Source of the DNA: Clostridiales bacterium UBA1316
Lineage (GTDB): Bacteria > Bacillota > Clostridia > Oscillospirales > Oscillospiraceae
Assembly: GCA_002307055.1 (NCBI GenBank)
Contig: DBTM01000009.1
Coordinates: 1-39,317 of the forward strand
Length of the DNA stretch: 39,317 nucleotides
Reading direction: 5' to 3'
The notes below the pieces were generated by a model that was given only the letters and a program-made list of their open reading frames with translations, did not search any database and was not told the DNA's origin. The first letter of the stretch is position 1. Every line of letters begins with the position of its first letter. The position numbers were made by a program, and so were the translations under genes. Below are positions 32,794 to 39,317 of the stretch, piece after piece.

Positions 32794-32822
32794 TTGACAA
32801 AACCCGCCCGCCTGATTATAAT
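32794..32822 (+). promoter_or_regulatory. Consensus sigma-A promoter for tRNA-Leu
   Basis: TTGACA (32794-32799), spacing 17, TATAAT (32817-32822), the perfect consensus, 16 bases before the tRNA. Confidence 0.85.
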
Positions 32823-32838
32823 AACTCTTGCCCTATCT

Positions 32839-32923
32839 GCGAGAGTGCTGGAATTGGTAGACAGGCACGTTTGAGGGGCGTGTGTCGTTAGGCGTGTGGG
32901 TTCAAGTCCCATCTCTCGCACCA
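32839..32923 (+). tRNA. tRNA-Leu (anticodon GAG)
   Basis: 85 nt with encoded CCA. Acceptor stem GCGAGAG/CTCTCGC; anticodon stem CACGT/GCGTG with loop TTGAGGG, so anticodon GAG at 32873-32875; long variable arm as in class II tRNAs; T arm GTGGG-TTCAAGT-CCCAT. It decodes CUC/CUU. A terminator follows directly. It marks the left edge of a run of unrelated single-gene units. Confidence 0.95.
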
Positions 32924-32927
32924 AAAA

Positions 32928-32967
32928 GGCATACCTTCCACCAAGGAGAAGGTATGTCTTTATTTTT
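32928..32967 (+). terminator. Terminator after tRNA-Leu (loop shared with junctions B and C)
   Basis: Stem 32928-32938 with 32948-32958, then a T-rich run. Its loop region TTCCACCAAGGAGA is repeated almost unchanged in the hairpins at 33912 and 35633, although the stems differ. Confidence 0.85.
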
Positions 32968-33072
32968 GTGAGAAAATGTGATAATATGGATTTAAAACTT
33001 AGATAATCGGAAATGTTTAGACTATTTGGGACTGCAGATTACAGATTATTACTATAAGACGGGGAACTGCTC

Positions 33073-33831
33073 ATGGATTACAGAAAAATTTTTAATGACA
33101 AAGTTGAGCCTAAAGATTTTGATAAATTTAGGTTTAGGTATTGTGATGAGCTTTTTGCTGATGTTATTTCTCATTCAAAGCTTGATGCAACAAAAACAGC
33201 ACTGGAAATCGGTCCGGGTACCGGACAAGCGACAGAGCCGATTCTGAAATCTAATTGTTCGTATTTAGCCATTGAGCTTGGCGAGAATTTCACAAATGAT
33301 ATGAAAAAGAAATTCAACCGATATAAAAACTTCAATATTGTCAACGCAGATTTTGAAACATACCCTTTCGAAAAGAATATGTTTGATTTAGTCTATTCCG
33401 CCGCCACAATTCAATGGATACCGGAAGAAATTGCGTTTCCAAAGGCGTATCACATTCTGAAAAGTAACGGTACTTTTGCTATGTTCATGACGCATACCGA
33501 CTATAGGACCTCAAATAAAGCTTTATACGAAAAAATACAAGATGTATACTCGCAATTTTTCAGACCTGAAACTGCATATACCAAGAAATTCGATTACAAT
33601 AATGCCACAAATTATGGGTTCGTTGATTTTGAACAGCGTGAATACCACCAAGTTGTAGAATGTACCGCAGATGAATATGTTTCATTTATTAGTATTCACG
33701 CAGACCACTTAACCATACCAGAACCGTACAAATCAAAGTTCTTAGATGGAGTTGGAAATGTCATTCTAAGCTTTGGCAATAAAATAACTCTTAATAACAC
33801 AATAATTCTATATCTTACAAGGAAGCCTTGA
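33073..33831 (+). CDS. Class I SAM-dependent methyltransferase
   Basis: 252 residues. The SAM-binding motif ALEIGPGTGQAT (about 42-53) is followed by YLAIELGENF (motif II acidic position), VNADFETYPF and LVYSAATIQWIP, typical of small-molecule methyltransferases (Methyltransf_11/25). The substrate is not clear. ATG follows CGGGGA. The gene is clearly AT-richer than the sporulation genes to its left, and is the first unit after tRNA-Leu. It could be a resistance-type enzyme, which is only suggestive. Confidence 0.85.
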   Translation: MDYRKIFNDKVEPKDFDKFRFRYCDELFADVISHSKLDATKTALEIGPGTGQATEPILKSNCSYLAIELGENFTNDMKKKFNRYKNFNIVNADFETYPFEKNMFDLVYSAATIQWIPEEIAFPKAYHILKSNGTFAMFMTHTDYRTSNKALYEKIQDVYSQFFRPETAYTKKFDYNNATNYGFVDFEQREYHQVVECTADEYVSFISIHADHLTIPEPYKSKFLDGVGNVILSFGNKITLNNTIILYLTRKP

Positions 33832-34051
33832 CTTAATGTTATGAGCGTTCCGTAAAGCGGACAAATATCATAAACCGAACGGCAAAATTTTATTTGCATC
33901 ATTTTTCTACAAAATACATACCTTCCGCCAAGGGGAATGTGTGTATTTATTTATGTGGAAATGTGTGGTATTATTAATTTCAAGGTTATTACTTCACGCG
34001 GACAAACGAGAATTTACCGAACTGTTTTTGAACTACGGATTTTCATACTAT
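33832..34051. other. Junction B: A/T palindrome, terminator and promoter-like tail
   Basis: GCAAAATTTTATTTGC (33882-33897) with GCAAA/TTTGC arms, then CATC and a terminator: AAATACATAC (33912-33921) pairs with GTGTGTATTT (33939-33948), loop with TTCCGCCAAGGGGA. After it comes an AT-rich tail with TATTAT at 33969. Junctions C and D repeat this plan. Confidence 0.6.
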
Positions 34052-34066
34052 GTGGGGAGGTTCTTT

Positions 34067-34105
34067 ATGATGGTTGCACTTTTCTTTGCTCCATGCAGAG
34101 CCTGA
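34067..34105 (+). CDS. Leader peptide of the MFS gene
   Basis: Twelve codons, MMVALFFAPCRA, behind a very strong ribosome site (GGGGAGG, 34054-34060, spacing 6). It overlaps the left arm of a hairpin, and its middle codons contain a sequence complementary to the ribosome site of the MFS gene. Short leader ORFs of this kind precede drug-induced resistance genes. Too short for homology; the call rests on position, ribosome site and the folding around it. Confidence 0.7.
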   Translation: MMVALFFAPCRA

Positions 34106-34204
34106 TAACGGACGGAGACTGCATGGAGCGGTAGCGTAAACTACCGTCCGAATCGGGCTTTGCATTCACATTCAATAATAAAGGATTGAAGGAGCAAAGC
34201 CATG
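34084..34204 (+). promoter_or_regulatory. Attenuator with competing hairpins ahead of the MFS gene
   Basis: GCTCCATGCAG (34088-34098) pairs with CTGCATGGAGC (34119-34129). CGGACGG (34109-34115) pairs with CCGTCCG (34144-34150), with CGGTAG/CTACCG (34129-34134 / 34141-34146) inside. GGCTTTGC (34156-34163) pairs with GCAAAGCC (34194-34201), covering the bases up to the MFS ATG. CTTTGCTCC (34084-34092) in the leader can also pair with GGAGCAAAG (34191-34199), the MFS ribosome site. Ribosome stalling in the leader would change which pairs form. Mechanism inferred. Confidence 0.7.
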
Positions 34205-35506
34205 ACAAAACCGAATATGTTTTTCGGACTTCGAGATTTTTTTATTCTGTGGAGTTCTCAGGCTGTGTCTAACCTTGGCACGGCAATGACTGATTTTGCG
34301 CTCGTTATCTGGGTTTACAATCAAAAAGGCACGGCTTCCAGCATAACGTTTCTGACAATATGTACCTTTTTGCCTACTATTTTTTTTCGCTTCATAGCCG
34401 GAACTATCGCAGACCGCTGGGATAAAAAGCGAATCATGTTGCTTGCCGATTTGATTGCCGCTTGTGGCACAGTAGCAGTCTTAGTGCTGTATTCCTTTTC
34501 TGTGCTGCAAGTATGGCATCTGTACATCATTAACTTTCTGCTCAGCTTCATGAATGCGTTTCAAAGTCCTGCATCCTATGTGGCGACAAGTCTGCTTGTA
34601 CCGAAGGAACAATATATCAGGGTCATCGGGCTGCAATCCTTTTCCGGCTCAATCATTACGATATTGGCTCCGGCTCTCGGCAGCACCTTGCTTGCTTTCG
34701 GTGGGATTACGACCGTCCTGATAATTGACCTCGTCAGTTTTGCAGTCGCGTTTGTAACGCTGTTAGTTTTCATTAAAATCCCGGATGTGGTACGCAGTGC
34801 CAAGAAAAGGCAGGTATCTTTCTTGAAAGATTGTATGACGGGGATAAACTTCCTGCGGGAACATTCGGCGCTTTTGCGTATCATTCTGTTTTTCGCTGTC
34901 ATCAACTTCCTTGCTAAAATTGGCAGTGACGGTATGATGTCCGCCTTTATCTTAAGCAGAACAGGCGGCGAACAAAAAGCACTTGGTATGGTGGAGACTG
35001 CTGTCGCACTTGGTATACTTATTGGCAGCATGATTGTCACATTTATGAAACCGGCAAAAAACAAAGTAAATAACATATTTATATGCTGTGGTCTCGTCTT
35101 CCTCTTGGGAAACGTAGGACAGAGCTTAAACCGTTCGTTACCGTTTTGGATAGCTACCGCGTTTGTTTCCGATGTGCCGGTGGCTATACTGGGTGCCAAC
35201 TTAACCGCAGTAATGCGTAACTACGTACCGATCGAATTACAGGGGCGCGTCTTTTCGGCAAGAGATACTATTCAGAATTGTACTATCCCGTTAGGACTGT
35301 TTCTCGGCGGCGTATTAGCTGATTATGTTTTTGAGCCGTTCATGGCAGTTACATCGCCTATACAGCAGGCATTGACATTTGTTTTCGGAACAGGAGAGGG
35401 TTCTGGTATAGCGGTAATTTTCTTCATTGTTGGAATAATCGGATTTATTACGAGCTTGATTGCTTTGAAGAAGCCTTTGTATCAGAGCTTGAATGAAAAA
35501 CCATGA
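34202..35506 (+). CDS. MFS efflux transporter (MefA-like)
   Basis: 434 residues, about 12 membrane helices. WSSQAVSNLGTAMTDFALVIW opens the protein, and GTIADRWDKKRIMLLADLIAA (split as GTIADRWDKKR and IMLLADLIAA) is the loop 2-3 motif of the MFS_3/macrolide-efflux branch. The late LQGRVFSARDTIQNCTIPLG is typical as well. Such pumps export macrolides or related drugs, though the substrate here is unproven. ATG at 34202 has GGAG at 34191-34194. An attenuator-type leader precedes it. Second unit of the run after tRNA-Leu. Confidence 0.85.
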   Translation: MTKPNMFFGLRDFFILWSSQAVSNLGTAMTDFALVIWVYNQKGTASSITFLTICTFLPTIFFRFIAGTIADRWDKKRIMLLADLIAACGTVAVLVLYSFSVLQVWHLYIINFLLSFMNAFQSPASYVATSLLVPKEQYIRVIGLQSFSGSIITILAPALGSTLLAFGGITTVLIIDLVSFAVAFVTLLVFIKIPDVVRSAKKRQVSFLKDCMTGINFLREHSALLRIILFFAVINFLAKIGSDGMMSAFILSRTGGEQKALGMVETAVALGILIGSMIVTFMKPAKNKVNNIFICCGLVFLLGNVGQSLNRSLPFWIATAFVSDVPVAILGANLTAVMRNYVPIELQGRVFSARDTIQNCTIPLGLFLGGVLADYVFEPFMAVTSPIQQALTFVFGTGEGSGIAVIFFIVGIIGFITSLIALKKPLYQSLNEKP

Positions 35507-35594
35507 TTGATAATCTGTTCCTCGGGGCGTACCTAATAAGCATACTCTAAAGCAGTCAAGTTCCAATTTGTCGCTTATTTGGCTGATTATTTGA

Positions 35595-35675
35595 CCTAAC
35601 TGCAAAAATCTTTTTTGCATCATAACTCCAAAAAAAAGACATAGTTTCCGCCAAGGGGATGCTATGTCTTTTTAT
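35595..35675. repeat. Junction C: A/T palindrome and terminator
   Basis: GCAAAAATC then TTTTTTGC (35602-35618) is a self-complementary A/T stem. CATAACTCC follows, then a terminator: AAAAAGACATAG (35633-35644) pairs with CTATGTCTTTTT (35662-35673), loop with TTCCGCCAAGGGGA. It separates the MFS gene from the phosphotransferase gene. A TACAAT (35692-35697) follows. Confidence 0.7.
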
Positions 35676-35738
35676 ATACCCAAAAGTATGATACAATTAA
35701 TATAAGTTATTTATATTTGACGGATTCGAGGTGAAATA

Positions 35739-37082
35739 ATGACATTATTATATATCCTTCTAAATGAACGCAAACAAATATTAATGCAAAACCTTACCTC
35801 AGGATATGCTGTTCCCTGTCCGCATAAAGAAGTTAATGAAAGCTATGGCTTTGATTCGCCGGAAATTGATAATCAATGGTTCTACAACAATTGCGGCCTG
35901 CATGTTTTTAGAAGATATGTATGCTTTGACAATCGATATTGTATTTCGGTTTTTGAGCCATATACTTATTCGCAGCCAACGGGCGATTACAGATGGATGG
36001 AATATGATGATATTATCACTCTCGTAAATCAGGATGAACTCATTGTACTATTAAATGTAATATCAAATTATAATATCAGCGAGAATATGCCTTGGGTCAA
36101 TCTCGATGGGTTTAGACCATATTTCGATTGGGTAAGCACTGTTGCAGAGACTCAGAGTTTTTCAATTATGGGAACAATCAGGCAGATTAAAAATGCATAT
36201 GTTTCATCATTGTTTGTAATACCTACAAGTATAGGTGATTTATATTTAAAGATTCCGGCAATTACATATCTTAACGATATTGTAAGCACAGAATATTTCT
36301 GGTCAAAAGAAATTTCAAATATTCCCGATTTTATATCTATATCCCCGAATGAGCGAGCATATTTGACCAAAGATATGTGCGGGACTAATTTACCATCTGA
36401 AAATGATGTGGATACATATAAGTATATTGTCAGGCATTGGGGAAAAATGCAGCAGGGGTTTACACTTTCAGATAAGCGTTTTAAGGATAAACTATTGCGT
36501 TTGCATGACTATACGCTTCAAAAAATTCTTTCATCTTTGGATAAATTCATAAATCAAGTTGACTTCCTTTTTGAATATATCAAGAAGCCTTTAATAAAGG
36601 AAGCAATAGCAGCACTTAAAAGCCGGGTAGGTGATGTTGAAGATTTATTGGATTTATTATGCACTATAAAAATTCCGAATACTTTATGCCACGGAGATAT
36701 GCGTCCTGGAAATATCAGAAGAATTGATGGAGAATTTAAGCCTTATGATTGGGGAATGAGTATTTATTCTCATCCTTTCTATGATATAACACATTTTCTA
36801 CATGTTGTAAGACATCAGTTGTCAGATAAAGAGAAAAGCAGTGTGGTCCAAGCTTATTTATCTGAATGGGATAGTTGCGAATCATTAGAAAATCTTACAG
36901 CAGCATATGCACTTATTGAGCAACTAACAGATTTCTTTATGGCATATCAGGATTGTCAATGGTTAATGGAAATTCTTCAGGTCTGCAATAACAATATAAA
37001 AAAATATTCTATGGATGATTGGCTGTTTTCACGCAGACTATATTACTTCATCCGGGTTTTTGACCGATTCATAAATACCTGA
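35739..37082 (+). CDS. APH-family phosphotransferase with unusual N-terminal extension
   Basis: 447 residues. The C-terminal part is an aminoglycoside-phosphotransferase/choline-kinase-like fold: CHGDMRPGNI (His318-Gly-Asp320, Asn325) and YDWGMS (Asp337, in place of the usual DFG/DWE). The N-lobe near 145-215 has LYLKIPA (Lys171 candidate). Residues 1-140 are an extra domain I do not recognise. ATG at 35739 follows GAGGTGA. AT-rich. Antibiotic or small-molecule phosphorylation is inferred from the family only. Confidence 0.78.
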   Translation: MTLLYILLNERKQILMQNLTSGYAVPCPHKEVNESYGFDSPEIDNQWFYNNCGLHVFRRYVCFDNRYCISVFEPYTYSQPTGDYRWMEYDDIITLVNQDELIVLLNVISNYNISENMPWVNLDGFRPYFDWVSTVAETQSFSIMGTIRQIKNAYVSSLFVIPTSIGDLYLKIPAITYLNDIVSTEYFWSKEISNIPDFISISPNERAYLTKDMCGTNLPSENDVDTYKYIVRHWGKMQQGFTLSDKRFKDKLLRLHDYTLQKILSSLDKFINQVDFLFEYIKKPLIKEAIAALKSRVGDVEDLLDLLCTIKIPNTLCHGDMRPGNIRRIDGEFKPYDWGMSIYSHPFYDITHFLHVVRHQLSDKEKSSVVQAYLSEWDSCESLENLTAAYALIEQLTDFFMAYQDCQWLMEILQVCNNNIKKYSMDDWLFSRRLYYFIRVFDRFINT

Positions 37083-37120
37083 GAATACAATTCGTGTCTG
37101 CGGCTACCCGCTCGCGGTGT

Positions 37121-37199
37121 GAAATTTTATTTGCAACATAATTCCAAAAAGAACCCACCATCAATTGATAAAAGTCGGTTGATGGTGGGTTCTTTTTAT
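37121..37199. repeat. Junction D: A/T palindrome-like sequence and terminator
   Basis: GAAATTTTATTTGCAACATA (37121-37140) and ATTCC precede a 19-bp perfect stem: 37146-37164 with 37179-37197, ending in TTTTT. Same order as junctions B and C, but the loop is different. A TATAAT at 37221 follows. Confidence 0.7.
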
Positions 37200-37241
37200 G
37201 GCAAAATAGTAGCGTAGAGGTATAATGTGCAGGAGTCAAAC

Positions 37242-37865
37242 ATGAATATCACTATCAGACCACTTACACCGGAGCTTTCCGGCGATTACTTCGATTTCTT
37301 CGAAAATCGAGCATTCACAGATGATTCCCCGTATCGGTGTTATTGCCAGCCATATCAAATGACCAAAGAGCAAGCGGAAACGGTGTATGACAATGTAGAT
37401 GGGCCTGACATCGGTCGCGTAGCCCGAAAGATCGCCGAGCGGCAGATCGATTCAGGCGCTCTGCAAGGATATTTGGCATTCTTGGACGGCATATCCATCG
37501 GTTGGTGCAATGCGAACGACAAGGTGAACTATCCCATCGAATCGTGCAACGGCGCACGTTTTCAAATGTCGACCGAGAAACGCGAAAAAGGGCGCGTTAA
37601 AATAGTGGCCTGCTTCGAGATCGCCCCGGAATATCGCATGAAAGGCGTCGCCACCGCTCTCCTCGCCCGTGTGTGCGAGGACGCAAAAACCGAGGGCTAT
37701 ATTGCTGTCGAAGGTTTCCCTTTTGTGCTTACCGAACGGTACGAATGGGATAATTGCGGCCCCATTCGGTTATATCAGAAGGTTGGATTTGTTAAAATGG
37801 CAGAACAGGACAATGTTTTGGTTATGAGGAACGATTTGCAGGAGTGCAAATTTTATGATCGTTAA
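37242..37865 (+). CDS. GNAT-family N-acetyltransferase
   Basis: 207 residues. The acetyl-CoA motif lies in CFEIAPEYRMKGVATALLARV (motif A: R-M-K-G-V-A) near residue 130. A substrate-binding-type N-terminus (RPLTPELSGDYFDFFENRAF) comes first. ATG at 37242 has AGGAG at 37231; an upstream in-frame GTG (37227) overlaps it. GC-richer than the two genes before it, so of different origin. Substrate unknown. Last unit of the run after tRNA-Leu; a bidirectional terminator follows. Confidence 0.88.
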   Translation: MNITIRPLTPELSGDYFDFFENRAFTDDSPYRCYCQPYQMTKEQAETVYDNVDGPDIGRVARKIAERQIDSGALQGYLAFLDGISIGWCNANDKVNYPIESCNGARFQMSTEKREKGRVKIVACFEIAPEYRMKGVATALLARVCEDAKTEGYIAVEGFPFVLTERYEWDNCGPIRLYQKVGFVKMAEQDNVLVMRNDLQECKFYDR

Positions 37866-37924
37866 GAGTTGCAACGCTCCAAAATCGGTGGCGGTACATT
37901 TTATCAATAGGCAACGCCTTTACC

Positions 37925-37963
37925 AAAAAAGGCTCTGATTGTTTCACAATCGGAGCCTTTTTT
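37925..37963. terminator. Bidirectional terminator between GNAT and SprA genes
   Basis: 17-bp stem (37925-37941 with 37947-37963, one G-U), 5-base loop, A-run and T-run at the two ends. It serves the GNAT gene and the convergent SprA gene. Confidence 0.9.
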
Positions 37964-37972
37964 AACGTTATT

Positions 37973-38505
37973 CTATTTCATGCCGGCTTGCTGGGCTTTT
38001 TCGGCGGCGAGTTCGGCGCGGAGGGCGACTTCTTGGGCGGCGGCGGAGGAGGCGACGCTGCGGTCCTGGCTGGAGGGTTCGGCGGGGGCGAGGGCCGCTT
38101 TTTCACCTGCTCAAGTTCATTGAGCATTTGCTCCTTATAACCTGTTTCCGGAATGGATATCGGTACCTCGCCGCCGGTTATGTATCTGTTACCGTCCGGC
38201 CCCAAAGTGTACGAATAGGTTGCCGTACCGACGGCAGAGCCTCCGGCGGTCATGTGAGCCTGCTCGTGGGCGATAACCTCGTTTTGCCGGGCGGTCAGCT
38301 TATTGATTGTATACTTATATTCAGGTGATTCGGTTTTGCTTTTTTGATATTCCTTATAGGCGTCCATGCCCTCCCGGCTGATTTCCGCCTTGTCGGTCGG
38401 CTGAGCGGCATCCGTGTCCGCTGCCTGAGACGAGTTTCGACGGGAATCAACGCTTATCGTCTGATACTGTCCCAGACTGCTTGTTGCTGTAATATTAATA
38501 TCCAT
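37973..38505 (-). pseudogene. SprA-related metallopeptidase gene, frameshifted near its 3' end
   Basis: The N-terminal ~135 residues match SprA-related proteins: DKAEISREG, VIAHEQAHMTAGG (His80, Glu81, His84, zinc site) and TYSYTLGPDGNRYITGGEVPI. After EQVKK the frame reads an odd Pro/Ser/Lys run. One base shifted, the same DNA gives ALAPAEPSSQDRSVASS, then AAAQEVALRAELAAEKAQQ and AGMK with a TAG at 37975-37973, the family's normal ending. The break is at a run of five A on the - strand (38103-38099). It could be a real mutation, a read error, or a -1 frameshift site (AAAAAG). ATG at 38505. Confidence 0.85.
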
Positions 38506-38633
38506 ATTAATACAACCTCAAATCACAAGCCTAACGCGGAGTATAACCATATTATTACTTTAAATTTTATCATAAAGAAGGCTGCATTTCAACAGGTATT
38601 GATTTTCTGGCACCGAAATTCGACTCAATGATA

Positions 38634-38661
38634 TTGTTAAAATATGCATCTGTGATATAAT
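38634..38661 (+). promoter_or_regulatory. Possible promoter of the ribonuclease gene
   Basis: TTGTTA (38634-38639), spacing 16, TATAAT (38656-38661). An 8-bp dyad AATATGCA (38641-38648) / TGCATATT (38673-38680) brackets the -10 and could be an operator. A second TATAAT (38684-38689) has no -35. Confidence 0.4.
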
Positions 38662-38714
38662 GCGGGCAATACTGCATATTTTGTATAATACTGTCATGAG
38701 ACGAGTGTGAGCGG

Positions 38715-39317
38715 ATGATGAAAAAAAAGCTGCTTGGCTTATTAATCGCTTTGATCCTCATTTTTGGTGTATTGGGCGGGTGCGGCGCACAGCGGCAGGC
38801 GGAAGAGCCGGTTATTCAAACGGCTCAAGCCTCAGACGCTGCCGGAACAGCAAATGCCGCGATATTACCGGCAAAGGACACTGCGCAAGAAACAGAGCAA
38901 GCTTCGGTGTCAGCTGCCATCCCCGAATCCGCCGCATCACCGGCTATAGACAAGGCGGCTGTATCTGAAGCGCCGATTCTAAAACCGACTCCGGCTGTAC
39001 CGTCGTCTGAGGACAGCAAAGCCGCACCTGAAACGGTGCAGCCTTCAAAACCTGCTGACGCAGCGCATACCGTCGCGGCGCTATTACCAGAGGACGGCAC
39101 CTATACAACAAAGCAGGACGTCGCGCTCTATATTCATCAGTACGCAAAGCTCCCTCAGAATTTTATAACCAAAAAAGACGCGCAGGCGCTTGGCTGGAGC
39201 GGCGGCTCGCTTGAGCCGTACGCCCCCGGCAAATGCATCGGCGGCAGCAGCTTCGGCAATTTTGAAGGCTTATTGCCGTCCAAAACCGGCAGAGAATATT
39301 ACGAGTGTGATATCGAT
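38715..39317 (+). CDS. Barnase-family guanyl-specific ribonuclease lipoprotein (3' end outside window)
   Basis: Open frame from ATG 38715 to the window edge, 201 codons, no stop. A lipoprotein signal (MMKKKLLGLLIALILIFGVLGGC, lipobox LGGC, split) is followed by a ~100-residue Ala/Pro/Ser-rich linker. Then comes the ribonuclease start: VALYIHQYAKLPQNFITKKDAQALGW (in two parts), LEPYAPGKCIGGSSFGNFEGLLP and KTGREYYECDID, matching barnase (AQALGW, APGKxIGG, FxNxEGxLP). The catalytic Glu73-equivalent region begins just at the edge and the His102-equivalent is beyond it. An inhibitor (barstar) gene would be expected downstream but is not visible. Confidence 0.88.
   Translation, partial: MMKKKLLGLLIALILIFGVLGGCGAQRQAEEPVIQTAQASDAAGTANAAILPAKDTAQETEQASVSAAIPESAASPAIDKAAVSEAPILKPTPAVPSSEDSKAAPETVQPSKPADAAHTVAALLPEDGTYTTKQDVALYIHQYAKLPQNFITKKDAQALGWSGGSLEPYAPGKCIGGSSFGNFEGLLPSKTGREYYECDID

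Noticed and set aside
33937..34134. 65-codon open frame before the MFS gene
   Set aside because: It runs through the attenuator and out of frame with the short leader peptide. No ribosome site or motif supports it.
35602..35618. A/T palindrome of junction C as a terminator by itself
   Set aside because: The stem is A/T only apart from its ends, and the true terminator follows at 35633.
1..39317. CRISPR array, rRNA, IS element with terminal inverted repeats
   Set aside because: I looked for regularly spaced repeats, rRNA cores and IS ends. The only transposase is the RAYT type, and the only short repeats are the four REP units and the junction elements.

Overview
The window is a chromosomal stretch from an endospore-forming Clostridia-type Firmicute. 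The evidence is a sporulation block (spoIIGA-sigE, sigG, spoIIP, a PdaB-type deacetylase), strong AGGAGG-type ribosome sites, frequent GTG/TTG starts, the rpsO-pnp-M16 peptidase order, and a tRNA gene with encoded CCA. Core genes are moderately GC-rich. Several accessory stretches are visibly AT-richer and look acquired. No species can be named from the sequence alone.

Layout: 1-7035 holds housekeeping genes: the rpsO end, pnp with a structured leader, an M16 peptidase, a phosphoribosyltransferase, a P-loop kinase-like protein, a QueG-like Fe-S protein with tadA, and a CBS-pair protein. 7036-10428 is a mobile-element zone: a RAYT-type Y1 transposase, a decayed copy of its 3' end, four identically oriented 27-bp palindromic REP units, and between them a histidine phosphatase and a truA gene. 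The last REP has replaced the 3' end of an anti-sigma (DUF4179-like) gene that is translationally coupled to an ECF sigma gene. 12135-22591 holds alaS, a HIT protein, an esterase, a PdaB-like deacetylase, a Cys/Gly-rich protein, a HAD phosphatase, a DUF3810-like metallopeptidase, mntP and several hypotheticals. 22630-27049 holds a VanW protein, hemW and a soluble sensor kinase. 27190-32760 is the sporulation block, with promoter candidates that fit Spo0A/sigma-A (spoIIGA), sigma-F (sigG) and sigma-E (spoIIP; also pdaB at 17699).

The most unusual part is 32839-37963. A tRNA-Leu(GAG) gene is followed by four single-gene units (methyltransferase, MFS efflux pump, APH-like phosphotransferase, GNAT acetyltransferase). 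The units are separated by junctions of common design: an A/T palindrome related to GCAAAATTTTATTTGC, a terminator hairpin (three of them with the same loop but different stems), and a short AT-rich promoter-like tail. The products resemble antibiotic-resistance functions, and the MFS gene has a 12-codon leader peptide with competing hairpins typical of drug-induced attenuation. I read this as a candidate cassette array anchored at a tRNA gene; no integrase lies in the window.

The window ends with a frameshifted SprA-type metalloprotease gene and the first two thirds of a barnase-family ribonuclease lipoprotein gene cut by the window edge.
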